Below are positions 25,437-34,800 of a stretch of 64,000 nt of DNA, piece by piece. Source of the stretch: Agromyces sp. LHK192 (GTDB lineage: Bacteria; Actinomycetota; Actinomycetes; Actinomycetales; Microbacteriaceae); assembly GCF_004006235.1 (NCBI RefSeq), contig NZ_CP034753.1, forward strand, positions 1,798,001 to 1,862,000. Direction: 5' to 3'. Every line of letters starts with the position of its first letter. The first letter of the stretch is position 1. The notes under the pieces were generated by a model. It ran no database searches. It was not told the DNA's origin and saw only the letters and a program-made list of their open reading frames with translations. The translations under genes and the position numbers were made by a program.

Positions 25437-26135
25437 TTAGGCGCGCTCGACGAGCGGCGTCACGTTCGCCAACTCGGCGCCGAGTCCCAGGTCGACGACC
25501 TCGATCGCACCTGCGTAGTCGGCGCCAGGCTCGATGAGCAGGCCCGCCTTCGCGGCCCCGAACGTGACCGTTCGCACCGCGCGGAGCACCGTGGGGTCGG
25601 GCACCGAACCGTCGTCCGGGTGGATGCCGCTCGGCAGGTCGACCGCGATCACGGGAGCTCCCGTCCGTTCGAGGACCGGCCGCAGCGCGGCGACGAGTTC
25701 GCGGGCGGCGCCGCGCAGGGCCGGCGACGTGCTGCCCGTGCCGAGGATGCCGTCGACGACGAGCGCTGCGCGCTCCGCCGAGACCGCGAACTCGCGACCG
25801 ACGGCCGTTGCGCCCGAGGGCGGCGCCGTGAGGAAGCGCGCCCCGGCATCGCGCGCGGCTGCGGCGGCATCCGGATGCATCCGCGTCGAGGTAGCGGCGA
25901 CCGTCACGTCGACGCCCTCGCCGGCCAGTTCGGATGCCGCGTAGAGCGCGTCGCCGCCGTTGTCGCCCGCGCCGACCAGCGCGAGGACGGGCCCCTCCGG
26001 AGCATCCACCCGTCTGAGCTCTCGTCGTAGCGCGGCCGCGAGCGCCGCCGCGGCCATCCGCATGAGCGGAACGCCGGCCGCGAGGTGCGGGGCTTCCGCC
26101 GCACGTACCTGCGCGGCCGAGTATCCGGCGACCAT
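25437..26135 (-). CDS. nnrE: NAD(P)H-hydrate epimerase
   Basis: 232 residues of the YjeF N-terminal domain only: YSAAQVRAAE, GPVLALVGAGDNGGDALYAASELA (nucleotide-binding NGGDG-like loop), VVDGILGTGS with the catalytic Asp and VIAVDLPSGIHPDDG. It interconverts R and S forms of damaged NAD(P)HX before the dehydratase repairs it. The dehydratase half found in bifunctional proteins is absent here and must lie elsewhere. It lies 4 bp after the GNAT gene, same strand. Confidence 0.93.
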   Translation of the reverse strand: MVAGYSAAQVRAAEAPHLAAGVPLMRMAAAALAAALRRELRRVDAPEGPVLALVGAGDNGGDALYAASELAGEGVDVTVAATSTRMHPDAAAAARDAGARFLTAPPSGATAVGREFAVSAERAALVVDGILGTGSTSPALRGAARELVAALRPVLERTGAPVIAVDLPSGIHPDDGSVPDPTVLRAVRTVTFGAAKAGLLIEPGADYAGAIEVVDLGLGAELANVTPLVERA

Positions 26136-26139
26136 GGTC

Positions 26140-26433
26140 TCAGACCGCCCGTGGGTCGAGCAGGTGCGCGCGATCGGGGTGCCGGTCGAACCACTCGCCC
26201 ACGTACCAGCAGCTCGGCACGATCCGAAGTCTCGAGTTCGCCTCCACGTCGTCGACGGCGAACGCGACGACCGCGCCGGCGAGCCCGCTCCCGCGATACG
26301 GCGGATTCGTGAACGTCCTCGTGAACGCGACCGAGTCGCCGAGGATCCGGTAGTCGAGCACGCTCGCCGGCACCCCGCGGATGCGGAGGACGTATCGACG
26401 AGCGTCGGGTTCGTGCGAGATGTCGTGGTCCAC
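26140..26433 (-). CDS. Small GNAT-like N-acetyltransferase (YjdJ type)
   Basis: 97 residues from a GTG 7 nt after TAGCCT. The compact form carries YRILGDSVAFTRTFTNPPYRGSGLAGAVVAFAVDD, whose YRGSGLA is the acetyl-CoA loop, and LRIVPSCWYVGEWFDRHPD near the end. Matches the YidJ/GtnR-like family of ~95-residue GNAT proteins. Upstream of nnrE in a probable operon. Confidence 0.85.
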   Translation of the reverse strand: MDHDISHEPDARRYVLRIRGVPASVLDYRILGDSVAFTRTFTNPPYRGSGLAGAVVAFAVDDVEANSRLRIVPSCWYVGEWFDRHPDRAHLLDPRAV

Positions 26434-26440
26434 GGGGTTC

Positions 26441-26446
26441 AGGCTA
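26441..26446 (-). promoter_or_regulatory. Leaderless -10 element (TAGCCT) of the GNAT-nnrE operon
   Basis: TAGCCT on the minus strand, 7 nt before the GTG at 26433, in the 20-bp gap after the S4 gene. Confidence 0.45.
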
Positions 26447-26453
26447 CGCCCGG

Positions 26454-26825
26454 TCAGCGACCGCGCAGCCGTTCGAGGTCGCGTCGCTCCCGCTTCGTCG
26501 GCCGTCCGGCGCCCCGGTCCCGGACGGGGAGGATGGCCTGTTCGGTCCGCGGCGGCGGCGGGGGAGTCCGGTCGTCGACGGCCGTGGCCGCAAGCGCCGC
26601 GGACACGCGCTTCACCATGGTGCGACGAACCACGAGGTGCCGGTCGAAGCCGGCCACGCGCACTCGGACCTCGTCGCCGGGCCTGACGACCTGTGCGGCC
26701 TTCGCCCGCTCGCCGTTCACGCGCACGTGTCCGGCGCGGCAGGCCGCAGTCGCCGCAGAGCGCGTCTTGAACTGCCGGACCGCCCACAGCCAGGCGTCCA
26801 CCCGCACCGGTGATTCGTCGTCCAC
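26454..26825 (-). CDS. S4-domain RNA-binding protein (Hsp15-like)
   Basis: 123 residues. The S4 fold RVDAWLWAVRQFKTRSAATAACRAGHVRVNGERAKAAQVVRPGDEVRVR spans residues ~8-57. A basic Arg-rich tail (RPTKRERRDLERLRG) follows, as in Hsp15 proteins that recycle free 50S subunits carrying nascent chains. The GTG start lies 6 nt after TAGGCT. Confidence 0.9.
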   Translation of the reverse strand: MDDESPVRVDAWLWAVRQFKTRSAATAACRAGHVRVNGERAKAAQVVRPGDEVRVRVAGFDRHLVVRRTMVKRVSAALAATAVDDRTPPPPPRTEQAILPVRDRGAGRPTKRERRDLERLRGR

Positions 26826-26831
26826 CCGGCC

Positions 26832-26837
26832 AGCCTA
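26832..26837 (-). promoter_or_regulatory. Leaderless -10 element (TAGGCT) of the S4-domain gene
   Basis: TAGGCT on the minus strand, 6 nt before the GTG at 26825. Confidence 0.5.
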
Positions 26838-26937
26838 CGTCGCGCCTCCGTGCGCGCGGCCGCGCCGGATCGTCGCCGGACGTCATCCGGACGACGTCGG
26901 TGCCGGCGCCGGGGCATCCGTGCGCCATGCTGGATGG

Positions 26938-27399
26938 GTGAGCGGTGCAAGTGGAGACGCCTGGGCGGAGGGTCCGGGCGGCGTCAGGTACTGGGGGCGT
27001 TTCGGTGCCGCCGGGCTGCTCGTGGTCAGCCCACGGGGCGAGGTCCTGCTCCAGCACCGCGCCGAGTGGAGCCACTTCGGCGGCACGTGGGGCCTGCCGG
27101 GCGGCGCCAGGCACGAGCACGAGTCCGCGGTCGACGCGGCGGTGCGGGAGGCGAACGAGGAGGCGGGCGTGCCGTCGGACGTACTCGACGTGCGATTCAC
27201 CTCGGTGCTCGACCTCGGGTTCTGGTCGTACACCACCGTGGTGGCCGACGCGCGCGCCCGATTCGAACCGATCGTGGCCGACCGGGAGAGCATCGAACTC
27301 CGCTGGGTTCCGGCCGACGACGTCGGCGGGATGCCGCTGCATCCGAGGTTCGCCGAAGCCTGGCCGGCGTTGGCCGCGAGGATCTCGCAGGCGTCCTGA
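26938..27399 (+). CDS. NUDIX hydrolase
   Basis: 153 residues. The Nudix box GARHEHESAVDAAVREANEEAGV matches GX5EX7REX2EEXGX in full, giving the metal-binding Glu residues. The N-terminal strand AAGLLVVSPRGEVLLQHRA and the GGTWGLPGG loop are typical of the MutT/8-oxo-dGTPase-like subgroup. CATGCT, 6 nt before the GTG, is a possible leaderless -10. Substrate unknown. Confidence 0.9.
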   Translation: MSGASGDAWAEGPGGVRYWGRFGAAGLLVVSPRGEVLLQHRAEWSHFGGTWGLPGGARHEHESAVDAAVREANEEAGVPSDVLDVRFTSVLDLGFWSYTTVVADARARFEPIVADRESIELRWVPADDVGGMPLHPRFAEAWPALAARISQAS

Positions 27400-27426
27400 C
27401 CGGCCCCGCGTTCCGGCCGAGCGGTG

Positions 27427-28260
27427 CTACGCCGCGTCGACCTCCGCGGCCGCCGTCCGCGGATGCCGCGGGAACCACGGTACGAGCATCGACGTCCGCC
27501 GCCGGTAGTCGTCGTACGCGGGGTACCGCGATCGCGAGATCGATTCGGTGAACACCGTGGATCCGATGAACAGCACGGTCAGCAGGACCGCACCGAGCAC
27601 CGTCCAGTGGAGCCAGACCCCGGTGGCCACGACGGCGAACCCGTAGAACACCCACCACTGCGCCTGCTCGAAGAAGAAGTTCGGATGCCGCGACACACGG
27701 AACAGGCCCGTCTGGAGGAACCCGGGCTGGGGCGAGCGCCCGGCGGCGCGCTCACCGTCCTTCCACCGGTGGAATCGCCACTGCTGCTCGTCGGCGATCG
27801 TCTCGCCGGTGAGGAAGGCGAGGAAGACGACGGCGAGCGCCACGTCCCACGCGCCGAGCGGCTGCGGCGAAGCCGAAGCGGTGAAGGCCGGGAGCGTGAA
27901 CCCGAGGATCAGCAGGTTCTGGTAGATCGAGATGAAGCCGATGTTGAAGAGGGCGAACGCCCAGCCCGGCATCCTCCCGCGCAGGATCGCCCACCGGTAG
28001 TCCTCGCCCAGCCCCGGACGGTATCCGCCCTTCCGCGCGAAGTTGAAGGTGAGCCGGATGCCCCACAACGTCACGAGCGACGCCATCAGCACGAGCCTGG
28101 GGGAGAAGCCGTCGCCGGCGGCGAAGATCCACACGTACGCGATCGGCGCGATCGACCAGATCCGGTCGACCCACGAGTGCTCCTTGGAGAGCACGGATGC
28201 GAGCCATGTTCCAGCGGTGACGAGCGCGCACAGCAGCGCGGACACGACGAGGGCGTTCAT
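27427..28260 (-). CDS. DUF1295 (steroid 5-alpha-reductase-like) membrane protein
   Basis: 277 residues, six to seven hydrophobic helices. The C-terminal methyltransferase/reductase-like region is marked by GLFRVSRHPNFFFEQAQWWVFY and the closing YDDYRRRTSMLVPWFP; WGIRLTFNFARKGGY is the other conserved stretch. Known: DUF1295 proteins resemble 3-oxo-5-alpha-steroid 4-dehydrogenases and isoprenylcysteine methyltransferases; actual substrate unknown. ATG lies 7 nt after TAGAAT. Confidence 0.88.
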   Translation of the reverse strand: MNALVVSALLCALVTAGTWLASVLSKEHSWVDRIWSIAPIAYVWIFAAGDGFSPRLVLMASLVTLWGIRLTFNFARKGGYRPGLGEDYRWAILRGRMPGWAFALFNIGFISIYQNLLILGFTLPAFTASASPQPLGAWDVALAVVFLAFLTGETIADEQQWRFHRWKDGERAAGRSPQPGFLQTGLFRVSRHPNFFFEQAQWWVFYGFAVVATGVWLHWTVLGAVLLTVLFIGSTVFTESISRSRYPAYDDYRRRTSMLVPWFPRHPRTAAAEVDAA

Positions 28261-28267
28261 GGGCGCG

Positions 28268-28273
28268 ATTCTA
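28268..28273 (-). promoter_or_regulatory. Leaderless -10 element (TAGAAT) of the DUF1295 gene
   Basis: TAGAAT on the minus strand, 7 nt before the ATG at 28260; back to back with the opposing -10 at 28283-28288. Confidence 0.5.
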
Positions 28274-28282
28274 TGGCGTCGA

Positions 28283-28288
28283 TAGGAT
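28283..28288 (+). promoter_or_regulatory. Leaderless -10 element (TAGGAT) of the phosphatidyltransferase operon
   Basis: TAGGAT, 6 nt, then GTG 28295. Only 34 bp separate this start from the divergent start at 28260. Confidence 0.5.
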
Positions 28289-28294
28289 CGAGGC

Positions 28295-28918
28295 GTGGGC
28301 GCGGATCGGGGGGTCGTGGAGAGCACGCGGATCTGGACGATCCCGAACGTGCTGAGCATGCTCCGACTCGTGCTCGTGCCCGTCTTCCTCGTGCTCATCG
28401 TGCGCGCCGACTACGTCGCGGCGCTCATCGTGCTCGTCCTGGCGAGCCTCACCGACCTGCTCGACGGATTCCTCGCCCGACGGCTCGGACAGATCACCCG
28501 GCTCGGACGACTGCTCGACCCCGCCGCCGACCGGCTCTACATCTTCGCCGCGCTCATCGGCCTCGCCGCCCAGCAGCTCGTGCCCTGGTGGATCGTCGCC
28601 ATCATCGTCGCCCGCGACGTGTTCCTCGTCGTCCTCGGGATCATCCTCGCCAACCACGGATTCGGGCCGCTGCCGGTGCATCAGCTCGGCAAGGTCGCGA
28701 CGTTCGCGCTCTTCACGGGGCTGCCTGTGATCATGCTCGGCCCGGCGTTCCCGGCAGTCGAACAGGTGAGCGCGCCCATCGGTTGGGCGATCACGATCTG
28801 GGGGGCGTTCCTCTACTGGTGGGCCGGCGTGATCTACGCGATCGAGACGGTCCGCGCGATCCGCACGGCACGGGTGGCGGGAGACCCCCGATCCGATACG
28901 CTTGGACAGGGAGGTTAG
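28295..28918 (+). CDS. CDP-alcohol phosphatidyltransferase
   Basis: 207 residues, about six helices. The catalytic motif DLLDGFLARRLGQITRLGRL followed by LDPAADR fits DG-x2-AR-x8-G-x3-D-x3-D, with all Asp residues present. It transfers a phosphatidyl group from CDP-diacylglycerol to an alcohol; PgsA-like (glycerol phosphate) or cardiolipin-synthase-like are both possible. It heads the operon with garA and ftsR: the next gene starts 2 bp after its stop. Confidence 0.9.
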   Translation: MGADRGVVESTRIWTIPNVLSMLRLVLVPVFLVLIVRADYVAALIVLVLASLTDLLDGFLARRLGQITRLGRLLDPAADRLYIFAALIGLAAQQLVPWWIVAIIVARDVFLVVLGIILANHGFGPLPVHQLGKVATFALFTGLPVIMLGPAFPAVEQVSAPIGWAITIWGAFLYWWAGVIYAIETVRAIRTARVAGDPRSDTLGQGG

Positions 28919-28920
28919 CC

Positions 28921-29430
28921 GTGGCCGAAGACGACAGCACCCGCGCAGGCGAGACGCAGGACGCGAGCGATTCGCGAGAGGGCGTACAGCGACCGGGCGG
29001 TTCCGACGACTCGACCATCGGATTCAGTCGCGAGGCGGCCGCCGCCCTCGCGGGCCTGGACTCCGAGGTCTCCGCGGAGGAACAGGAGGCGATCGCCGCG
29101 TTGCCCAGCGGCTCGGCGCTCCTGATCGTGCGCCGAGGGCCGAACAGCGGGGCGAGGTTCCTCCTCGACCAGGACGTGACTACGGTCGGGCGTCACCCGG
29201 ACGCCGACATCTTCCTCGACGACGTCACGGTCTCGCGGAAGCACGCCGAGTTCGTCCGCCATCGCACGGCGTTCGAGGTGAAGGACCTGAGCTCCCTCAA
29301 CGGCACCTACTTCGACGGGGTGCGCATCGACACCGCACTGCTGTCCGACGGTGCAGAGGTGCAGGTCGGCAAGTTCCGGCTGACGTTCTACGCGTCGCGG
29401 CGAGACCTCGCTCCGGTGGCGGGCGGCTAG
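28921..29430 (+). CDS. garA: FHA-domain metabolic regulator (GarA/OdhI type)
   Basis: 169 residues from a GTG with ribosome site GGGAGG 7 nt upstream. Residues ~72-160 form the FHA domain: SALLIVRRGPNSGARFLLDQDVTTVGRHPDADIFLDDVTVSRKHAEF, then SLNGTYFDGVRID and GAEVQVGKFRL, nearly the GarA wording. The N-terminal acceptor site, ETTS in mycobacteria and corynebacteria, is replaced by DDST at 29-32, leaving one Thr. Known: unphosphorylated GarA/OdhI inhibits 2-oxoglutarate dehydrogenase and adjusts glutamate metabolism. Followed by ftsR as in mycobacteria. Confidence 0.9.
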   Translation: MAEDDSTRAGETQDASDSREGVQRPGGSDDSTIGFSREAAAALAGLDSEVSAEEQEAIAALPSGSALLIVRRGPNSGARFLLDQDVTTVGRHPDADIFLDDVTVSRKHAEFVRHRTAFEVKDLSSLNGTYFDGVRIDTALLSDGAEVQVGKFRLTFYASRRDLAPVAGG

Positions 29431-30122
29431 TGGGCCGCCCGGCTGCCTCGCGTGCCACCGCCACCGGTGCGACGCCGCTGCTCGGCATCGGCCAGGTGAT
29501 GGCGCGGCTGCAGCCGGACTTCCCGGAGTTGACGCCGTCGAAGCTCCGATTCCTCGAGGAACAGGGCCTGGTCGCCCCGGCGCGTACCCCCGCCGGATAC
29601 CGCAAGTTCTCGGCGGCCGACGTCGACCGCATCGCCTTCGTCCTGTCGATGCAGCGCGACCACTACCTTCCGTTGAAGGTCATCCGGGCCCACCTCGAGT
29701 CGATCGACGCCGGAGCCACGCCGGCCTTGCCCGGCGCCGCGCCGGTACCGGCCCCGGCACCGGCGCGCAGGTTCCGCCGCGACGAGCTCGCCGCCGAGGT
29801 CGGTGCTCCGGCGTCCCTCGTCGACGACGCCGTCTCGGCCGGGCTCCTCTCCGCGACCGAGCAGCACGGCGAGGAGGCGCTCACCGTGCTCCGGTCGCTC
29901 GCCGCGTTGCGCGCAGTCGGCATCGAACCGAGGCACCTGCGCAGCATGCGGATCGCCGCTGAACGCGAAGCCGCGCTCATCGAGCAGGCGCTCGCGCCAT
30001 CGCGTCGCGCGGATCCGGCGGACAAGGCGCGCGCGGTCGAGCGCGCCCGCGAACTCGGACGTCATCTCGAGACCGTGCACGCGAGCGTCGTCCGCCACAC
30101 CCTCGGCAGACTCGGACGCTGA
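29430..30122 (+). CDS. ftsR: MerR-family transcriptional regulator FtsR
   Basis: 230 residues from a GTG overlapping the garA stop by one base (TAGTG). The MerR winged helix is seen in LLGIGQVMARLQPDFPELTPSKLRFLEEQGLVAPARTPAGYRKFSAADVDRIAFVL (residues ~18-73). The C-terminal ~110 residues are helical and carry no metal-binding Cys. Position after garA and length match Rv1828/FtsR, known in Corynebacterium as an activator of ftsZ. ftsZ lies in this window at 62.8 kb. Confidence 0.88.
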   Translation: MGRPAASRATATGATPLLGIGQVMARLQPDFPELTPSKLRFLEEQGLVAPARTPAGYRKFSAADVDRIAFVLSMQRDHYLPLKVIRAHLESIDAGATPALPGAAPVPAPAPARRFRRDELAAEVGAPASLVDDAVSAGLLSATEQHGEEALTVLRSLAALRAVGIEPRHLRSMRIAAEREAALIEQALAPSRRADPADKARAVERARELGRHLETVHASVVRHTLGRLGR

Positions 30123-30229
30123 TCGCGACACGCCGTGACGAACGGCCGGATGTGTTTGGTCGGCGCAGGTCGGGTCGGTAGCGTGGAACCCGCGCCGCCG
30201 AGGGCGGTGACGAGAAGAGGGGCGGCCAG

Positions 30230-30784
30230 ATGACTGAGTTCGAGCGGAGCGAGAAGTCGCGCTACGACCTCGGCCTGCTCTTCACCGACGGCCTGCCCGA
30301 GCACGACGAGGCGATCGGCTACCGAGGCGCCGTGGCGGCCCGTGCGGCCGGCATCAGCTACCGTCAGCTCGACTACTGGGCCCGGACCGAACTCGTCGAG
30401 CCGACCGTCCGCGGCGCGGCCGGATCCGGCTCGCAGCGCCTGTACGGGTTCCGCGACATCCTCGTGCTGAAGCTCGTTAAGCGGTTGCTCGACACCGGTA
30501 TCTCGCTCCAGCAGATCCGCACCGCCGTGACGCAACTCCGTGAGGCGGGCGTCCAGGACCTCGCGCAGACGACGCTCATGAGCGACGGGTCCAGCGTGTA
30601 CCTCTGCACCTCCGACGACGAGGTCATCGACCTCGTGAACCGTGGGCAGGGCGTCTTCGGCATCGCCGTCGGCAAGGTCCTCCGCGAGGTCGAGTCGACC
30701 CTCGTCGAGCTCGACCGCCAGCCGGCCGACGAGGTCGACGAACTCGCCGCGCGCCGAGGCGCGAAGGCGCGCCGAATCTCCTGA
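30230..30784 (+). CDS. MerR-family regulator (Rv1830 type)
   Basis: 184 residues. The DNA-binding part is GYRGAVAARAAGISYRQLDYWARTELVEPTVR...GSQRLYGFRDILVLKLVKRLLDTGISLQQIRTAV; a ~90-residue C-terminal part lacks Cys ligands. Ribosome site GAGGGG precedes the ATG, and a TAGCGT -10 at ~30177 gives a leadered transcript. In M. tuberculosis the order is garA-ftsR-bifunctional nuclease-Rv1830; the nuclease gene is missing here, and only 107 bp separate the two regulators. Confidence 0.87.
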   Translation: MTEFERSEKSRYDLGLLFTDGLPEHDEAIGYRGAVAARAAGISYRQLDYWARTELVEPTVRGAAGSGSQRLYGFRDILVLKLVKRLLDTGISLQQIRTAVTQLREAGVQDLAQTTLMSDGSSVYLCTSDDEVIDLVNRGQGVFGIAVGKVLREVESTLVELDRQPADEVDELAARRGAKARRIS

Positions 30785-30855
30785 CCCTCCGGGGCATCCG
30801 GACCGCTCGGGATCGACGCACATACGGCGCGCTCGGATCCGCTGCCCGCTGCCTA

Positions 30856-30874
30856 CTCGGCGTGGAGCGCCGAG
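30856..30874. terminator. Short hairpin between merR and parA genes
   Basis: CTCGGCG and CGCCGAG with a 5-nt loop, between two convergent genes. No T-run. Confidence 0.4.
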
Positions 30875-30890
30875 TCGGGTGGCCGCCGGC

Positions 30891-31742
30891 TCAGATCGAG
30901 TGCGACTCGATCTGGTACTGCGGGACCTGCGGGATCGGACCCGTCGCGTACTCGCCGATGCGCGCCGTGCGCAGCACGCGGTCGAGCAACTGGTCGAAGT
31001 GGCCCGACATCTCCTCGGCGCTCTCGCCCGGCCACATGTGCAGGGGCTTCGCGGCACCCTGGGCCTGCTGCAGCGAGGTGCGCTCGGGCAACTGCGGCGA
31101 GAGCACGAGCGGACCGAACATGTCGCGCAGCTCCTTGATGCGGAACTGGTGCTCGAGCGACTGCACGCGCGCGCGGTTCACGATGATGCCGAGCGGCTGG
31201 AGCCGGGGCGAGAGTCCTCGTCGGATCTCCTCGATCGCCCGGAGCGCACGGTCGGCGGCGGCCACCGAGAAGAGTCCCGGCTCCGTGACGACGGCGACGC
31301 GGTCGCTCGCGGCCCACGCGGTGCGGGTCAGCGCGTTCAGCGACGGCGCGCAGTCGATGAGGACGAGCTCGTAGTCGGCCTCGACGTTCGCGAGCGCCTC
31401 CTCCAGCTTCCAGATGTCGCGGATCGAGGGGTGCGGTCCGTCGAAGTTGATCGCCGCCGGGCTGCCGATCATGACGTCGATGGTCGACTGGGGGTTCGAG
31501 CGGGCCCACCCGCTCGGCGCGATGGCGGAGCGCACGATGCGTTCCTTCGGCGAGGCGAGCACGTCGGCGACGTTGAGGTGGCCGGCGACCTGGATGTCCA
31601 TACCGGTCGAGACATCGGACTGCGGGTCGAGGTCGACCACGAGCGTCCGGACGCCGCGGGCGAAGGCCGCCGACGCCATACCGAGGGTCACGGTGGTCTT
31701 GCCCACGCCGCCCTTGAGGGAGCTGACGGAGAGAACGTGCAC
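30891..31742 (-). CDS. Orphan ParA-family ATPase
   Basis: 283 residues from a GTG beginning VHVLSVSSLKGGVGKTT. The deviant Walker A KGGVGKTT has both lysines, followed by LVVDLDPQSDVSTGMDI and VLIDCAPSLNALTRTA, the ParA/Soj switch motifs. No parB gene is adjacent. Similar orphan ParA proteins (for example PldP in Corynebacterium) act in division rather than segregation; this assignment is inference. In-frame codons upstream extend into the divergent pyruvate carboxylase region and lack homology. Confidence 0.88.
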   Translation of the reverse strand: MHVLSVSSLKGGVGKTTVTLGMASAAFARGVRTLVVDLDPQSDVSTGMDIQVAGHLNVADVLASPKERIVRSAIAPSGWARSNPQSTIDVMIGSPAAINFDGPHPSIRDIWKLEEALANVEADYELVLIDCAPSLNALTRTAWAASDRVAVVTEPGLFSVAAADRALRAIEEIRRGLSPRLQPLGIIVNRARVQSLEHQFRIKELRDMFGPLVLSPQLPERTSLQQAQGAAKPLHMWPGESAEEMSGHFDQLLDRVLRTARIGEYATGPIPQVPQYQIESHSI

Positions 31743-31818
31743 GAACAGATACGTTACCTTTAGTCCTCGGACGAAAGCTAAACGTTGGCTGTGCGACGAC
31801 GCGTGTCGAAAGGACTGC

Positions 31819-34800
31819 ATGTTCACGAAGATCCTGGTTGCCAACCGCGGTGAGATCGCCATCCGCGCATTCCGGGCGGCCGTCGAGGTCGGCGCGAAGA
31901 CCGTGGCGGTGTATCCCTTCGAAGACCGCAACTCCCTGCACCGGCTCAAGGCCGACGAGGCCTACCAGATCGGCGAACCCGGGCATCCCGTCCGCGCCTA
32001 CCTCGACGTGTCCGAGATCATCCGCGTCGCGAAGGAATCGGGCGCCGACGCGATCTACCCGGGGTACGGCTTCCTCTCCGAGAACCCCGAACTCGCCCAG
32101 GCGGCCGCCGAGGCGGGCATCGCGTTCATCGGTCCGCCGAAGCGTGTGCTCGAGATGGCGGGCAACAAGGTCACCGCGAAGGAGCATGCGATCGCCGCAG
32201 GCGTCCCGGTCCTGAAGTCGACGCCGCCGTCGCGCGACATCGAGGAGCTGCTCGCCGGAGCCGACGAGATCGGCTTCCCGATCTTCGCGAAGGCGGTAGC
32301 GGGCGGCGGCGGCCGCGGCATGCGCCGCGTCAACACGTTCGAGGAGCTGCGCCCCGCACTCGAGGAGGCGATGCGCGAGGCCGACAGCGCGTTCGGCGAT
32401 CCCACCATGTTCCTCGAGCAGGCCGTGCTCCGGCCCAGGCACATCGAGGTGCAGGTGCTCGCCGACGCGACCGGCGAGACGGTGCACCTGTTCGAGCGCG
32501 ACTGCTCGGTGCAGCGGCGGCACCAGAAGGTCGTCGAGATCGCGCCGGCGCCGAACCTCTCCGATGACATCCGTCAGTCGCTCTACCGCGACGCCATCGC
32601 CTTCGCGCGCTCGATCGGGTACGTGAACGCGGGAACCGTCGAGTTCCTGCTCGACACGGCCGGCGAGCGCGCCGGCGAGCACGTGTTCATCGAGATGAAT
32701 CCGCGCATCCAGGTCGAGCACACGGTGACCGAGGAGGTCACCGACGTCGACCTCGTGGTGTCGCAGATGCGCATCGCGGCGGGGGAGACCCTCGCCGACC
32801 TCGGCCTGCTCCAGGACCAGATCCGGCTGCGGGGTGCGGCGTTGCAGTGCCGCATCACGACCGAGGACCCCACCGCGGGGTTCCGGCCCGACACGGGCAA
32901 GATCACGACGTACCGCTCGCCGGGCGGGGCCGGCATCCGGCTCGACGGCGGAACGGTGAACCCGGGCGCGCAGATCAGCCCGCACTTCGACTCGATGCTC
33001 GCGAAGCTGACCTGTCGCGGTCGCGACTACCCGGCGGCGGTCGCCCGTGCACGGCGCGCCCTCGCGGAGTTCCGCATCCGCGGCGTCTCGACCAACATCC
33101 CGTTCCTGCAGGGCGTGCTCGACGACGCATCCTTCGTGGCGGGCGACCTGAGCACCTCGTTCATCGAGGAGCGGCCCGAGCTGCTCCGCGGTCGGCAGTC
33201 GAAGGACCGCGGCACGAAGATCCTCAACTGGCTCGCGGACGTCACCGTGAACCAGCCGAACGGAGCTGCCCCGACGACGGTGAGCCCGGTCGAGAAGCTT
33301 CCCGTGATCGACCTCTCGGCGCCTGCGCCGGCCGGTTCGCGGCAGCGACTCCTCGAACTCGGGCCGGCCGGGTTCGCCGCCGCGTTGCGCGCGCAGAAGC
33401 CGCTCGCGGTGACGGAGACGACGTTCCGCGACGCGCACCAGTCGCTGCTCGCGACCCGGGTGCGCACCAAGGACCTCGTCGCGGTCGCCCCCCACGTGGC
33501 CCGGCTGACGCCGCAGCTGCTCTCGGTCGAGGCCTGGGGCGGCGCGACGTACGACGTGGCGCTCCGGTTCCTCGGCGAGGACCCGTGGGAGCGCCTGGCG
33601 GCGCTGCGGGAGGCGCTTCCGAACATCAACATCCAGATGCTGCTCCGCGGTCGAAACACCGTCGGGTACACGCCGTACCCGCTCGAGGTCACCGATGCGT
33701 TCGTCCGCGAGGCGGCCGCGACGGGCGTCGACATCTTCCGCATCTTCGATGCGCTGAACGACGTCTCGCAGATGCGCCCGGCGATCGAATCGGTCCTCGA
33801 GACCGGCACCGCCGTCGCCGAGGTCGCGCTCTGCTACACGGGGGATCTCCTCGATCCCTCGGAGGACCTGTACACGCTCGACTACTACCTCCGCCTCGCG
33901 GACAAGATCGTGAGTGCGGGCGCGCATGTCCTCGCCATCAAGGACATGGCGGGGCTCCTGCGTCCGGCGGCAGCCGAGAAGCTCGTGGGCGCGCTGCGTG
34001 AGCGCTTCGACGTGCCGGTGCACCTGCACACGCATGACACGGCGGGCGGCCAGCTCGCCACGCTGCTCGCGGCGAGCCGCGCGGGGGTCGATGCGGTCGA
34101 CGTGGCGTCCGCCCCGATGTCGGGGACGACGAGCCAGCCGTCGGCGTCCGCGCTGGTCGCGGCGCTCGCGCACACCGACCGCGACACCGGCATCTCGTTG
34201 CAGGCCGTCTCCGACCTCGAGCCGTACTGGGAGGCCGTGCGCCGGCTGTACCGGCCCTTCGAGTCCGGGCTTCCGGGTCCGACCGGACGCGTGTACCACC
34301 ACGAGATCCCGGGCGGCCAGTTGTCGAACCTGCGTCAGCAGGCGATCGCTCTCGGCCTCGCCGATGACTTCGAGCTCATCGAAGACCTCTATGCGGCAGC
34401 GAACGACATCCTCGGCCGGGTGCCGAAGGTCACGCCGTCCTCGAAGGTGGTCGGCGACCTCGCCCTGCACCTGGCGGCCGTCAAGGCCGACCCCGCCGAC
34501 TTCGCGGCGAACCCCGAGAAGTACGACGTGCCCGACTCGGTCATCGGCTTCATGGCCGGCGAACTCGGCGACCTCCCCGGCGGGTGGCCCGAACCCTTCC
34601 GCTCGAAGGTCCTCGCCGGACGGGACGTGCGGATCGGCGTCGCCGAACTCACGCCCGAACAGCGCGAAGCGCTCGAGGGCGACGCCGTGACGCGCCGGTC
34701 GATGCTGAACACCCTCCTGTTCCCCGCGCCCACCCGCCAGTTCGAGCAGATCCGCGAGCTGTTCGGCGACCTCTCCGTCGTCGACACCGCCGACTACCTG

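Noticed and set aside
25558..25575. Second LexA-like site (CGAAC...GTTCG)
   Set aside because: Half-sites are 6 bp apart instead of 4 and it lies inside the nnrE coding sequence.
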